DNA of 22,806 nt from Methanoregula sp. (GCA_030653335.1 JAURZP010000393.1:1-22806), one strand, 5' to 3'; shown: positions 14,963 through 21,767, counted from the stretch's first letter. Notes: generated from the sequence alone by a model not told the origin. Program-made: numbers and translations.

Positions 14963-16201
14963 TTAAAACGGTGTGATGGTTTTCATCTCGAAATTTGTTT
15001 TAAGTGATAATTGGTGTTCAAAATGTTGGAAGGCATCGAAAGGATCTATAATATGAAAATTCAATTGCTCTATGGTTTTTCGATCTATTTTGATTGAATA
15101 TATGTAGTCATCCTGCAATCGATCAGTTTTTTTATCAATTCTTTGCGTATATCCTGAAATTTCTATCATCGAAATTGTTGGGCTTATAGCGAAGAAATTT
15201 CCACTAAAATAAAATGCAAGCCCACATACACATGTAGCATATTCTTGATTCAATTCTGTTTGAGTTTTATTTTTTACCGAGGTTTTGCCGGATTTCAAAA
15301 TCGTTGCTTTTGTTGTGGGCAGATCTTCAATTTCTGGCAGATCAATATCAATATTTAATGTTTTTTCCGAAGATAATTGATAATCGATCGAGAAATCAAT
15401 CGGTAATGAAAGATTCTGAAGTAGGCCACTGATTGAATCTAAAATAAATTGGGGATCTCCTGGTAAAATGTTTTCAGTTATTTCCTGTTTTCTTTTTAAA
15501 AGACCCTCAATTTTTTCGGCTTCTTCTCTCTCAAAATTTACTTTTTTTGATTCATAATCTGAAAGCTTATCTGCATAATAGATTGAAAAATTCTGGTTAA
15601 CATATTCTTCTCGCTTTTTTGCATTCGTCCAGAAAAAGATGCTATGGATTTTTTCTGTTGCAATTTTTAATAATTCCTCTCGACATTTTTCTTCGGATGG
15701 TCGAATGTCCAAATACTTTTTCCGATTCACAAGTTCGGATTCAATTCTATGAAGTTCCGCTAACCAATCGTTTTTGCAAAAAAATGGGGGAGTTCTTTTA
15801 TAGATATTGATGAATTTGTCTTTTTCCCGTTCAATTCTGTAAAAAAGTTCCTGATTATGAGATTTCAAGGTTTCTTTATAGGATTCCGTTCGTTTTAATT
15901 TTCGCAATAGTGATTCGTCAAGGGGTTGACCGTTTTCATCACTCACAAAAATATTACCCTCATCATCCATCTCAATTGATACTTTTGATAAGTCATAGGT
16001 TAATGTCGGTTTAATATTTCGACTTGGGGATAGTGGGATTCGGGTGGATAATCCCATACCAGGAATTCCCATATTCAAATAGGGTCCACGTGGACCAATG
16101 GAAGTACTTAAGCCCGGAACCCCTAAAGATAGACCCATGCCGGATTTCGATAGATTTAATCGTAGTCCTGTTCCCAAAGAAATTCTCTTCTGAAATCTCA
16201 T
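14963..16201 (-). CDS. DUF4236 domain protein with coiled coil
   Basis: Residues 1-55 are a clear DUF4236 domain: MRFQKRISLGTGLRLNLSKS, then GMGLSLGVPGLSTSIGPRG and YLNMGIPGMGLSTR. The rest (~412 residues) is Lys/Glu-rich, and residues ~85-250 are probably coiled coil (ESYKETLKSHNQELFYRIER and many Glu/Lys heptads). It ends in a Ser/Asp-rich beta-type region containing ATCVCGLAFYFSGNFFAISP. DUF4236 has no known activity. The ATG at 16201 is preferred over the GTG at 16210: GTGAT, the local Shine-Dalgarno style, lies 4-5 nt upstream, and the MRFQKR start fits the family. It is the last gene of a three-gene minus-strand cassette that is AT-richer than its surroundings. Confidence 0.8.
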   Translation of the reverse strand: MRFQKRISLGTGLRLNLSKSGMGLSLGVPGLSTSIGPRGPYLNMGIPGMGLSTRIPLSPSRNIKPTLTYDLSKVSIEMDDEGNIFVSDENGQPLDESLLRKLKRTESYKETLKSHNQELFYRIEREKDKFINIYKRTPPFFCKNDWLAELHRIESELVNRKKYLDIRPSEEKCREELLKIATEKIHSIFFWTNAKKREEYVNQNFSIYYADKLSDYESKKVNFEREEAEKIEGLLKRKQEITENILPGDPQFILDSISGLLQNLSLPIDFSIDYQLSSEKTLNIDIDLPEIEDLPTTKATILKSGKTSVKNKTQTELNQEYATCVCGLAFYFSGNFFAISPTISMIEISGYTQRIDKKTDRLQDDYIYSIKIDRKTIEQLNFHIIDPFDAFQHFEHQLSLKTNFEMKTITPF

Positions 16202-16228
16202 GTTAATCACATCAAAAAAATGAGTTAA

Positions 16229-16546
16229 TTATCGGGGATCCCGGCGGTAATGACTTTTTACCGGAGTACCATCTTTACGATGATAGTGTCGCACATAGAC
16301 TTTTGCTGACACATCTACAGGATCAGCGGAAGAATATGGTAGTAAAGAATTGTATTTCCCTTCAATTCCAAATCCGACAGCAAAATTATTTGAGTCTATA
16401 AGGCTTGGCTGAGAAATAAACGCATGTGACTGATCTACTGGAGAACTTGCCTGAACGGTGACACCGAAAAATATTGAAAATGAAAAACAAAAAACCATGA
16501 ATAGGGATCCGTTTTTCATTATTCTTTTCCAAACATTTGAGTTCAT
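16229..16546 (-). CDS. Small secreted protein with YHRKDGTPV motif
   Basis: A 105-residue protein with an N-terminal signal peptide (basic KRIMKNG, then LFMVFCFSFSIFFGVTV and QASS). The mature part has no domain I recognise until the C-terminus. That end, VYVRHYHRKDGTPVKSHYRR, is a well-known short motif (YxRKDGTxVxxHxR) of small secreted or phage-associated bacterial proteins. Function is unknown. GAGGATGAG is a good Shine-Dalgarno 5 nt before the ATG at 16546. The first of these bases overlap the stop of the upstream gene, and the downstream DUF4236 gene begins 27 nt after this one ends. It looks like the middle gene of an operon. Confidence 0.65.
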   Translation of the reverse strand: MNSNVWKRIMKNGSLFMVFCFSFSIFFGVTVQASSPVDQSHAFISQPSLIDSNNFAVGFGIEGKYNSLLPYSSADPVDVSAKVYVRHYHRKDGTPVKSHYRRDPR

Positions 16547-16558
16547 TTTGTCTCATCC

Positions 16559-17011
16559 TCACGCAGTCAGAGCACTGAAGCTTATTACCCCGATTAAAAT
16601 ACATAATCCCAAGTAAAAGATCGAAGTTGCAATACGGTCTTTACTAAGACTTTGCAATCCATCTTTTCCGCAGTAACGCATGTAAGGGCTGAAAATTTTT
16701 ACTGCAATGATTGTCAGGATAGAGGCTACAAGCAACATGACGAAGGTCCATACCACCTGTCGGATAATCACCAGATCTAGTGAAAATGGTGCGACGAGGG
16801 AGCCGGCAAATACTGATGCGTAGATGATCATCCATCCAACACTTGCTATCGCTTCAGCTTTCGGATCGTCCTTTATCGTCAGGAAATCTACTTCAGAAAG
16901 TGCTTTGTCGATAAGCCATAAGAAAAATGCAGCAAGAATTGTTGTTATAACGAACGTTATGATAAGAGAAAGTGCATCTTCTCCGATGTTCATCCAATCC
17001 ATCGTTATCAT
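16559..17011 (-). CDS. Four-helix membrane protein, DUF350-like (tentative)
   Basis: A 150-residue protein with four predicted membrane segments: ~14-34 (LIITFVITTILAAFFLWLI), ~57-80 (GWMIIYASVFAGSLVAPF), ~84-107 (VVWTFVMLLVASILTIIAV) and ~130-148 (IFYLGLCILIGVISFSAL). A polar loop (KALSEVDFLTIKDDPKAEA) lies after helix 1. Size, helix number and the charged loop before helix 2 recall DUF350 membrane proteins, but no diagnostic motif was verified. First gene of the cassette. The ATG at 17011 has no Shine-Dalgarno; an in-frame ATG at 17002 is an alternative. Its TGA stop sits 12 nt before the next gene's start. Confidence 0.6.
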   Translation of the reverse strand: MITMDWMNIGEDALSLIITFVITTILAAFFLWLIDKALSEVDFLTIKDDPKAEAIASVGWMIIYASVFAGSLVAPFSLDLVIIRQVVWTFVMLLVASILTIIAVKIFSPYMRYCGKDGLQSLSKDRIATSIFYLGLCILIGVISFSALTA

Positions 17012-17281
17012 AGTGGGTAGAATGCCGGAGTAGAGGAAATAACTACCTAAATAATTGTTATTTTTTTAGAAAGCGCGCCACGCAGCAGAGAAAATTGCTA
17101 GAACCATGAAATCAAATTAAAAAGAGCGGTCTTTTTACGGGACACCTATAACCTATTGTAAAAGTGCGTCTATAGGTATTCGAACCCTTATCTCGAACAT
17201 TATTGGCCGTCTAAAGGAGCATATAACGATAAAAAATGTCCGACCCATAGGGTTCCCCATTTTACAGAGATTACGATGAGC

Positions 17282-17311
17282 GCCGCCTCAGTGGGATGCC
17301 CCTGTGGCGGT
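17282..17311. ncRNA. Strong hairpin in a candidate structured RNA
   Basis: GCCGCC pairs with GGCGGT, CAG with CTG and GGG with CCC around an ATG loop: 12 pairs (one a G·T), interrupted by one T·T mismatch and one bulged T. Strand and expression are unknown. Confidence 0.35.
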
Positions 17312-17341
17312 TCAATCGCCTAAGTACAAAAAGGATTTTGC

Positions 17342-17373
17342 CCCGCTGTGCCTCGTAGAGGCCCCGATGCGGG
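17342..17373. ncRNA. Second hairpin of the candidate structured RNA
   Basis: CCCGC (17342-17346) pairs with GCGGG (17369-17373), enclosing an internal loop and a GCCTC-GTA-GAGGC stem (17350-17362). It is 30 nt from the previous hairpin. Confidence 0.35.
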
Positions 17374-17438
17374 AAACCCTCCTAATATTCCCTACTCCAC
17401 ATTTTTTATGATTCAATTACGAACCCAAAATCCGGTTA

Positions 17439-17453
17439 GGGAGGAACCCTCCC
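17439..17453. other. GGGAGG-AAC-CCTCCC hairpin
   Basis: A perfect 6-bp stem with a 3-nt loop, the last of the hairpins in this region. Confidence 0.35.
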
Positions 17454-17673
17454 ATTTCCAAATCGTTCGATGGAGAAGTATCAATGGCGGTGCAGAATTG
17501 TGGACTTATGGCAGAGTAAAAGTGTACATCTGATAACCTTCATTCACGTGCATGAGAGACATAGTTATCTTGGTTCCGGAAATGTCCTTATGGAATTCAT
17601 CGTACTAGACGGAGCGCTTCCGCTGGGGTTTCGGCTGCTGGAGAAAAAAAGAATTTGTCTGTGTTTTAATTAG

Positions 17674-18075
17674 TTACATCTTGCACAAAATCTCTAACGA
17701 TTCCGTGCCGGCTCTCACCGCATTCATCAGGAGAAGCACATTCTCCGGATCCTTCTCGTTCTGGATGCGCTCGCAGAGCGAAAAGACAGTCATCGCGAGT
17801 TCATCGGCCAAGCCTCCATCGCAGGGCTCATCATGATCTTCACCGCAGCCGCAGGTATGGCTGTGTTCGTGATGTGCCGGGGAAACTGGTGCAACCGGTA
17901 CAGCTGGTTCCGCGCTGGCTGGCGCAGCAGTAGCGTTCTCCGCACAGACGACACAGAATGTTTTTCCTTTGACTTCAAAGAGCGGGCATCCGCAGGTTTT
18001 GCAGGTCTTTTCGAGCATTTTACCCCCCTTGAGGAGGTATTCGGCCATTATTTCATCTTCTTTGCGCACTGGCAT
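17674..18075 (-). CDS. SSSCA1/p27 autoantigen-type zinc protein
   Basis: The 133-residue protein matches the archaeal SSSCA1 (Sjogren's syndrome/scleroderma autoantigen 1) family in its N-terminus: an amphipathic start (AEYLLKGGKMLEKT), then Cys25-xx-Cys28 (CKTCGCPLF) and Cys41-xx-Cys44 (KTFCVVC), forming one zinc ribbon. A long Ala/Pro/Val linker follows. It is unusual in carrying a His/Cys cluster (HHEHSHTCGCGEDHDEPC, ~68-86) that could bind further metal. A C-terminal helical part ends the protein. Function is not established in archaea. The ATG at 18075 has GGTGA four nt upstream. It diverges from the UPF0147 gene across a 79-nt shared promoter. Confidence 0.8.
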   Translation of the reverse strand: MPVRKEDEIMAEYLLKGGKMLEKTCKTCGCPLFEVKGKTFCVVCAENATAAPASAEPAVPVAPVSPAHHEHSHTCGCGEDHDEPCDGGLADELAMTVFSLCERIQNEKDPENVLLLMNAVRAGTESLEILCKM

Positions 18076-18154
18076 GTGTTCACCGTCGGTTTGATATTTA
18101 ATCTATATATGCCAGTTACGCATATTAACTACAGGTACACAGGTAGGTGTCCCC
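18076..18154. promoter_or_regulatory. Shared divergent promoter
   Basis: The centre has AT-rich ATATTTAATCTATATATG (18092-18110 region), giving TATA-type boxes readable on both strands: TTAAATATC for the minus gene and TATATA for the plus gene. Both genes have a Shine-Dalgarno next to their start (GGTGA and GGTAGGTG). Confidence 0.5.
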
Positions 18155-18418
18155 ATGCCAAACCCTGAAAAAACAATGGAAAACTGTATCCTGATGTTGC
18201 AGCACATTCAGGAGGACAGCTCGATCCCCAGAAATATCCGGCGCGTAGCAGATGAGACCCGGACGCTGCTTATGAACAATACCAAGGCGATGGGTCTGCG
18301 CGCAGCCGAAGCCATATCAAAAATTGATGAAATCTCCAATGATCCCAATATGCCTATCCATGCACGGACAAGGATCTGGGAGCTGGTGTCACAGCTCGAG
18401 CAAATCCCACTGGATTAA
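18155..18418 (+). CDS. UPF0147 family protein
   Basis: The 87-residue all-helical protein has the conserved UPF0147 pattern: [46 protein letters not shown] and [14 protein letters not shown]. The family is nearly universal in Archaea with no known activity. The helical repeats suggest a small four-helix bundle. The start at 18155 has GGTAGGTG as Shine-Dalgarno 5 nt upstream. It is divergent from the SSSCA1-type gene, and the shared promoter suggests both are housekeeping genes. Confidence 0.93.
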   Translation: MPNPEKTMENCILMLQHIQEDSSIPRNIRRVADETRTLLMNNTKAMGLRAAEAISKIDEISNDPNMPIHARTRIWELVSQLEQIPLD

Positions 18419-18529
18419 AAATCCACACTCTCATTTTCAGCATTCATTTGTATTCAGCTCAACCTGATCGTGATCACTATAGTAAAACCGAAATACGGGT
18501 TGGACCATACATGGATATGAGTATCTTTT

Positions 18530-18883
18530 ATGACGATTGAATGGGATCCGATTCTCTTTGTGAATCTGGTATTGTGCATCATCATTGTGCTGCTCGGCAT
18601 TCTTTGCTACAGGAGAAGTCACGAGTCCCTTCCATTGTTTATCGGTGCCGCGTTTGGCCTTTTTGGCGTCTCGCATGCTGCAACCCTTCTTGGGTTTAAA
18701 GTTCCTCTTACCATCCCGCTCATCGTGATCCGGGCCCTTGCCTATATTCTTGTGATCTATGCACTCGTTATGCACCTCAAGTCCAGCATGATCGCAAAAG
18801 AGACCCGGCAGGCATGGGTTGATTTTTTTAAAGAAGAGTCCCGGCAGTCTGATGATGATGGGAAAATTCCGGAACAGAAGTAA
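18530..18883 (+). CDS. Small three-helix membrane protein
   Basis: A 117-residue protein with three hydrophobic segments: ~9-28 (LFVNLVLCIIIVLLGILCY), ~34-54 (LPLFIGAAFGLFGVSHAATL) and ~60-83 (TIPLIVIRALAYILVIYALV). A polar, acidic tail (KEESRQSDDDGKIPEQK) follows. The His in GVSHAATLLG within helix 2 recalls membrane sensor modules seen in methanogen signalling proteins, but no kinase or PAS domain follows. I do not recognise a family. No strong Shine-Dalgarno. A perfect GTGATCAC palindrome lies about 60 nt upstream (18470-18477). A T-run follows the stop. Confidence 0.7.
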   Translation: MTIEWDPILFVNLVLCIIIVLLGILCYRRSHESLPLFIGAAFGLFGVSHAATLLGFKVPLTIPLIVIRALAYILVIYALVMHLKSSMIAKETRQAWVDFFKEESRQSDDDGKIPEQK

Positions 18884-18898
18884 TTTTCTTTTTTTTTT
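18884..18898 (+). terminator. Oligo-T terminator
   Basis: TTTTC and then ten T residues (18889-18898) directly follow the stop codon of the membrane protein gene. Confidence 0.5.
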
Positions 18899-18910
18899 CT
18901 CCTGCGCACT

Positions 18911-19456
18911 AAAAAAAATTCCGGAAAAATTCCCACAGAATAGTAAAACCGTTCTTCACCCGCCATCCCACCCCATCCCCATACCCTTTTTCCATAGATA
19001 TCCCGTTAACTCCCATTTAATCACCTTTTATCTCAATGAATAACGCGCCAAACGCCACAATACCCGCAAATTGAGGCGCATATAATGCGTTCTAAGGCAC
19101 CTTATTGCGGTTTGGTGGCACTTTAATTCCGACCCGCTACCTACCATTGATTTTAAGATTGAACGTGAAAACTCACCCTGCTCCTGAAAAGGTCAAATTG
19201 AACTCATTTTACGGTTTTCTCCCACATATCAGTCCCGATGGAATCCGGGCGTTTTGCGGGGTTTTTAAAAAAGGCCCCGTTTGACAAACCGGGCCTTTTA
19301 AGGGGTTTTAGGGGTTGCAACCATCACTTATTCATGACCCCCCCAAGACCATCTGGTGAGAGGGATGTTTTGGGGTTTATCCGGGGGTGAAGCGGCGGGG
19401 ACCGGTGCGAGAGAGGCGGGGATGATGGATGGGAGGTCGGGCCGGGAATTCTTTTT
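18911..19456. repeat. Long direct repeat, copy 1
   Basis: About 546 nt that recurs in the same orientation at 20544-21093, roughly 93% identical by eye with two or so single-base indels. It begins in an A-run and ends after GGTCGGGCCGGGAATT. An ORF of both copies would be frame-shifted between them by a one-base indel near 19340, and the differences are mostly amino-acid changing, so it seems non-coding. Within it a 92-nt segment (19059-19150) is identical in both copies, and a strong hairpin lies at 19269-19299. Confidence 0.9.
19269..19299. ncRNA. 15-bp hairpin in repeat copy 1
   Basis: AAAAGGCCCCGTTTG pairs with CAAACCGGGCCTTTT around a single A, with one C·C mismatch. In copy 2 (20908-20937) the fifth pair changes from G-C to T·G, so pairing is kept. 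Confidence 0.4.
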
Positions 19457-19465
19457 GGGGGGGCG

Positions 19466-19491
19466 TTGGGGTTATCGTCATCCAACCCCAA
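19466..19491. other. TTGGGGTT/AACCCCAA inverted repeat
   Basis: TTGGGGTT (19466-19473) and AACCCCAA (19484-19491), perfect arms with a 10-nt loop, just after the end of repeat copy 1. Confidence 0.35.
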
Positions 19492-19561
19492 AAAACGGGT
19501 CATCCTGGACCGGGCCTTTTTTGCTCTGCTGTAAATGCATGATCCACCGTTGTAACCCTTC

Positions 19562-19600
19562 GCAATAATTCAAATAGTTCTGTAGAAATATAATACTAAT
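19562..19600 (+). promoter_or_regulatory. AT-rich promoter region of the GNAT toxin-antitoxin operon
   Basis: Contains CAATAATTCAAATAG and AAATATAATA. The first would leave room for the Shine-Dalgarno in the transcript; the second would start transcription very close to the ATG at 19620. Confidence 0.3.
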
Positions 19601-19619
19601 AAAAACCGAGGTGAACGGG

Positions 19620-19772
19620 ATGGCAAAACCAATTGAGATTGGGCTGGTGCTGGAGGGAGATGACGCCAAGAGGTTTCACAAATACATGGAAAACCCCAAA
19701 ATAACAAAAGAAGGGCGTGACCTTATCCGCGAAGCCATAAAAATTGCAAAAAAAGAAAAACTCTATGTCTAA
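19620..19772 (+). CDS. 50-residue antitoxin partner of the GNAT toxin
   Basis: A short reading frame preceded by a strong GAGGTGA Shine-Dalgarno (19608-19614) 5 nt before the ATG. The product starts MAKPIEIGLVLEGDDAKRF and ends KKEKLYV. A predicted strand (IEIGLVL), a helix (EGDDAKRFHKYMEN) and a second helix (TKEGRDLIREAIKIAKK) give the outline of a small ribbon-helix-helix-like antitoxin. Its stop overlaps the start of the acetyltransferase gene, as in translation-coupled toxin-antitoxin pairs. Toxin neutralisation and autoregulation are inferred from the family, not seen. Confidence 0.75.
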   Translation: MAKPIEIGLVLEGDDAKRFHKYMENPKITKEGRDLIREAIKIAKKEKLYV

Positions 19773-20322
19773 ACTCTCCTATTTTGATCTTGTTTTTAAA
19801 TCGCTCGATGCATCGTGTGATGTATCCACGTTTCATTCGACCGAGCAGGAACTGGATGATTTTTTAAAAGAGGACGCACTCAACAACCAGATGAACCGGC
19901 TCTCTGCAACATTTCTTGCCTACTGGAATGACAAGGTGGTCGGATATTTTACGCTGATCAATGACAGCATTGTTGCAGAAGCAGTGAGCGAGTCTGATCG
20001 CGAGCCCACATGGGCATATCGCAAATATCCCGCCATTAAAATCGCACGGATGGCACGGCACCGTGATTTTGACAACAATGGTATCGGGACGCTCATGCTA
20101 TTGAGGATATTTGTCATTACATTGCATGTTTCGCAGTTCACCGGGTGCCGCATCATTACTGTTGATTCAAAAACCGGTGCTGTTGAATGGTACCGTAAAA
20201 AAGGATTTAATCTTGCGCAGATGCGACCACGTGATGATTCGGTGCCGCTCTATATGGACTTTCACAGGTTTGTCTCGCAAGAAGAGATGCACCCCCTCAA
20301 AACACTCGGGGATTTTTTATAA
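19765..20322 (+). CDS. GNAT acetyltransferase, TacT/AtaT-like toxin
   Basis: The 185-residue GNAT protein has the layout of TacT-type toxins, which acetylate charged tRNAs and block translation. TFHSTEQELDDFLKEDA (22-38) is the N-terminal segment before the first strand. VVGYFTL (58-64) and IKIARMARHRDFDNNGIGTL (91-110), with NNGIG as the acetyl-CoA phosphate loop, follow. TVDSKTGAVEWYRKKGF (132-148) carries Tyr143, the likely catalytic residue. The frame extends 7 codons upstream through an A-rich TTG start, but the ATG at 19765 overlaps the antitoxin stop and gives the normal start. The target tRNA is not deducible. The module lies between two long direct repeats. Confidence 0.85.
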   Translation: MSKLSYFDLVFKSLDASCDVSTFHSTEQELDDFLKEDALNNQMNRLSATFLAYWNDKVVGYFTLINDSIVAEAVSESDREPTWAYRKYPAIKIARMARHRDFDNNGIGTLMLLRIFVITLHVSQFTGCRIITVDSKTGAVEWYRKKGFNLAQMRPRDDSVPLYMDFHRFVSQEEMHPLKTLGDFL

Positions 20323-20543
20323 AATCTCATACACTTGTCAGGAAATTTCACTCACACAAAAAAATTCCCCTGTTTGTCCTATGTGCATATGCACAAAAAG
20401 AATCGGAGACCGGGCCCCCCCCTTTTTTCTTTTCCCATCTCCAACCCCGCAATTCTCTAAAACGATGCGCCACTGCGACACCGGCCGAGCCCGTTGGGAT
20501 TATCGTATTAGGGAGGGGGTAAACTTTTTTTTAAACCCGTGAG
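20323..20543. other. Toxin 3' flank before repeat copy 2
   Basis: No gene. It contains a perfect 12-nt palindrome GTGCATATGCAC (20383-20394), a run of C then T (20417-20430), and CGTTGGGATTATCGTATTA (20492 on), which resembles the CGTTGGGGTTATCGTCAT sequence (from 19464) that follows copy 1. Confidence 0.45.
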
Positions 20544-21093
20544 CAAAAAAAATGATTCCAAAAAAATTCCTGGACCGAATAGAAAAACCGTTCTTCACCC
20601 GCCATCCCACCCCATCCTTATACCCTTTTCCATAGATATTCCGTCAACCCCCATTTAATCATCATTTATCTCAACGTATAACGCCCCAAACGCCAAAATA
20701 CCCGCAAATTGAGGCGCATATAATGCGTTCTAAGGCACCTTATTGCGGTTTGGTGGCACTTTAATTCCGACCCGCTACCTACCATTGAATTTAAGATTGA
20801 ACGTAAAAACTCACCCTGCTCCTGAAAAGGTCAAAATGAACTCATTTTACGGTTTTATCCCATAATCAAGTCCTGATGGAATCCGGGCGTTTTACGGGGT
20901 TTTTCAGAAATGCCCCGTTTGACAAACCGGGCGTTTTACGGGGTTTTAGGGGTTGCAGCCCTCACTTATTCATGACCCCCCACGACCATCTGGTGAGAGG
21001 GAGGTTTTGGGGTTTATCCGGGGGTGAAGCGGCAGGGACCGGTACGAGAGAGGCGGGGATGATGGATGGGAGGTCGGGCCGGGAATTTTTTTG
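20544..21093. repeat. Long direct repeat, copy 2
   Basis: Second copy of the ~550-nt repeat in the same orientation as 18911-19456. Here two CCGGGCGTTTTACGGGG segments (20883 and 20927 on) are exact repeats 44 nt apart; in copy 1 the equivalent pair has diverged. The identical 92-nt core is at 20697-20788. Confidence 0.9.
20908..20937. ncRNA. Hairpin in repeat copy 2
   Basis: AAATGCCCCGTTTG pairs with CAAACCGGGCGTTTT around an A, with one C·C mismatch and a T·G pair in place of the G-C of copy 1. Confidence 0.4.
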
Positions 21094-21190
21094 TATCTGT
21101 TCATTTGATGCCGTTCCGGATATGCATGTACAAAGGGCGAGCCAATTACACACTCAGCTAAAAACTGCCACCAAAAAAAAAAAATTTCCA

Positions 21191-21532
21191 TTATTTTTTC
21201 CGCAGGTTTTGTAATGCCTCATCCCGTGAACAATAGATGGTAAATATTTTTGTAAATCCTGCGATCTCAAACACCTGACTGACCTGCGGTGAGAGTGAGT
21301 ACAGGTCGACTTTGATTCCTGAATTTATGAGCATACGCGTGGTGCTGAGAAGCACCCTCAGCCCGGCGCTTGCGATATAGTCGGTCCTGGAAAAATCAAA
21401 GAGAACGGATTCCGGTCGTTGTTCAACAATTTTTTTTAATTCTGTCTCAATCGCCGGGGCACTGTCTGAATCAAAACGACTGACAAGAGTGATCGTAATT
21501 GTGCCATTAATCGTGGAAATATCAAGAACCAT
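21191..21532 (-). CDS. STAS-domain protein, anti-sigma-factor-antagonist type
   Basis: The 113-residue protein is a single STAS domain: TINGTITITLVSRFDSDSAP at the start, ELKKIVEQRPESVLFDFSRT in the middle, DYIASAGLRVLLSTTRMLIN as the helix with the phosphorylatable Ser next to AGLR, and VSQVFEIAGFTKIFTIY at the end. In bacteria such proteins are phosphorylated by RsbW/SpoIIAB-type kinases to control sigma factors. Archaea lack such sigma factors, so this one probably works in another phospho-switch. No partner kinase lies in the window. Its start follows a weak GGAG. It diverges from the amber-broken methyltransferase. Confidence 0.85.
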   Translation of the reverse strand: MVLDISTINGTITITLVSRFDSDSAPAIETELKKIVEQRPESVLFDFSRTDYIASAGLRVLLSTTRMLINSGIKVDLYSLSPQVSQVFEIAGFTKIFTIYCSRDEALQNLRKK

Positions 21533-21594
21533 TCAATCCCAACTCCAGTATCCGGTATTTACATCACATAGTTATGTAGTGTCTGTTGCATTTG

Positions 21595-21665
21595 TTGTTC
21601 GACCGTAACTGGTCAGAACAAACGCTGAGGCTCTGATGGGATAAACGGTGCGTTCATTGGCACCG
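21595..21665. promoter_or_regulatory. Two adjacent hairpins in the STAS/methyltransferase divergent region
   Basis: TTGTTCGACC pairs with GGTC-A-GAACAA (21595-21621, one unpaired A), and CGGTGC pairs with GCACCG (21646-21665). Both lie between divergent genes. An ACATA-GT-TATGT palindrome lies at 21566-21577. They could be operators or leader structures. Confidence 0.3.
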
Positions 21666-21767
21666 CAAGCGATACTAAAACCAGTTGGGCCTTTTAACAG
21701 GGAATATGTTTTGTAACAGTCGTCTTTTTTTCCTGATAACGAAACTGATCTGAGGAAACAAAATCAT

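Larger units (their letters stand above)
17012..17673. other. 660-nt non-coding region with several hairpins
   Basis: The left end carries the promoter side of the membrane-protein gene (AT-rich, with ATTATTTAGG on the minus strand). It then holds AAAAAG/CTTTTT (17119-17136), an ACCTATA/TATAGGT pair (17144-17177), the two hairpins listed below, and GGGAGG/CCTCCC (17439-17453). Short frames at 17348-17533 and 17470-17673 have no Shine-Dalgarno or recognised relative. I see no supportable protein gene. Confidence 0.5.

Noticed and set aside
17170..17200. T-arm-like TTCGAA sequence suggesting a tRNA or att site
   Set aside because: The stem around the loop does not pair properly, and no acceptor, D or anticodon arm can be built on either strand.
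17348..17673. Two short plus-strand frames
   Set aside because: Overlapping frames without Shine-Dalgarno or motif support, in a hairpin-rich non-coding region.
18911..21093. The repeat pair as a CRISPR array or insertion sequence
   Set aside because: Only two long copies with a gene-containing spacer, and no transposase frame; the features fit neither.
20876..21214. Possible 112-codon protein in repeat copy 2
   Set aside because: Copy 1 is frame-shifted by a one-base indel, and differences between copies mostly change amino acids, so no protein seems selected.
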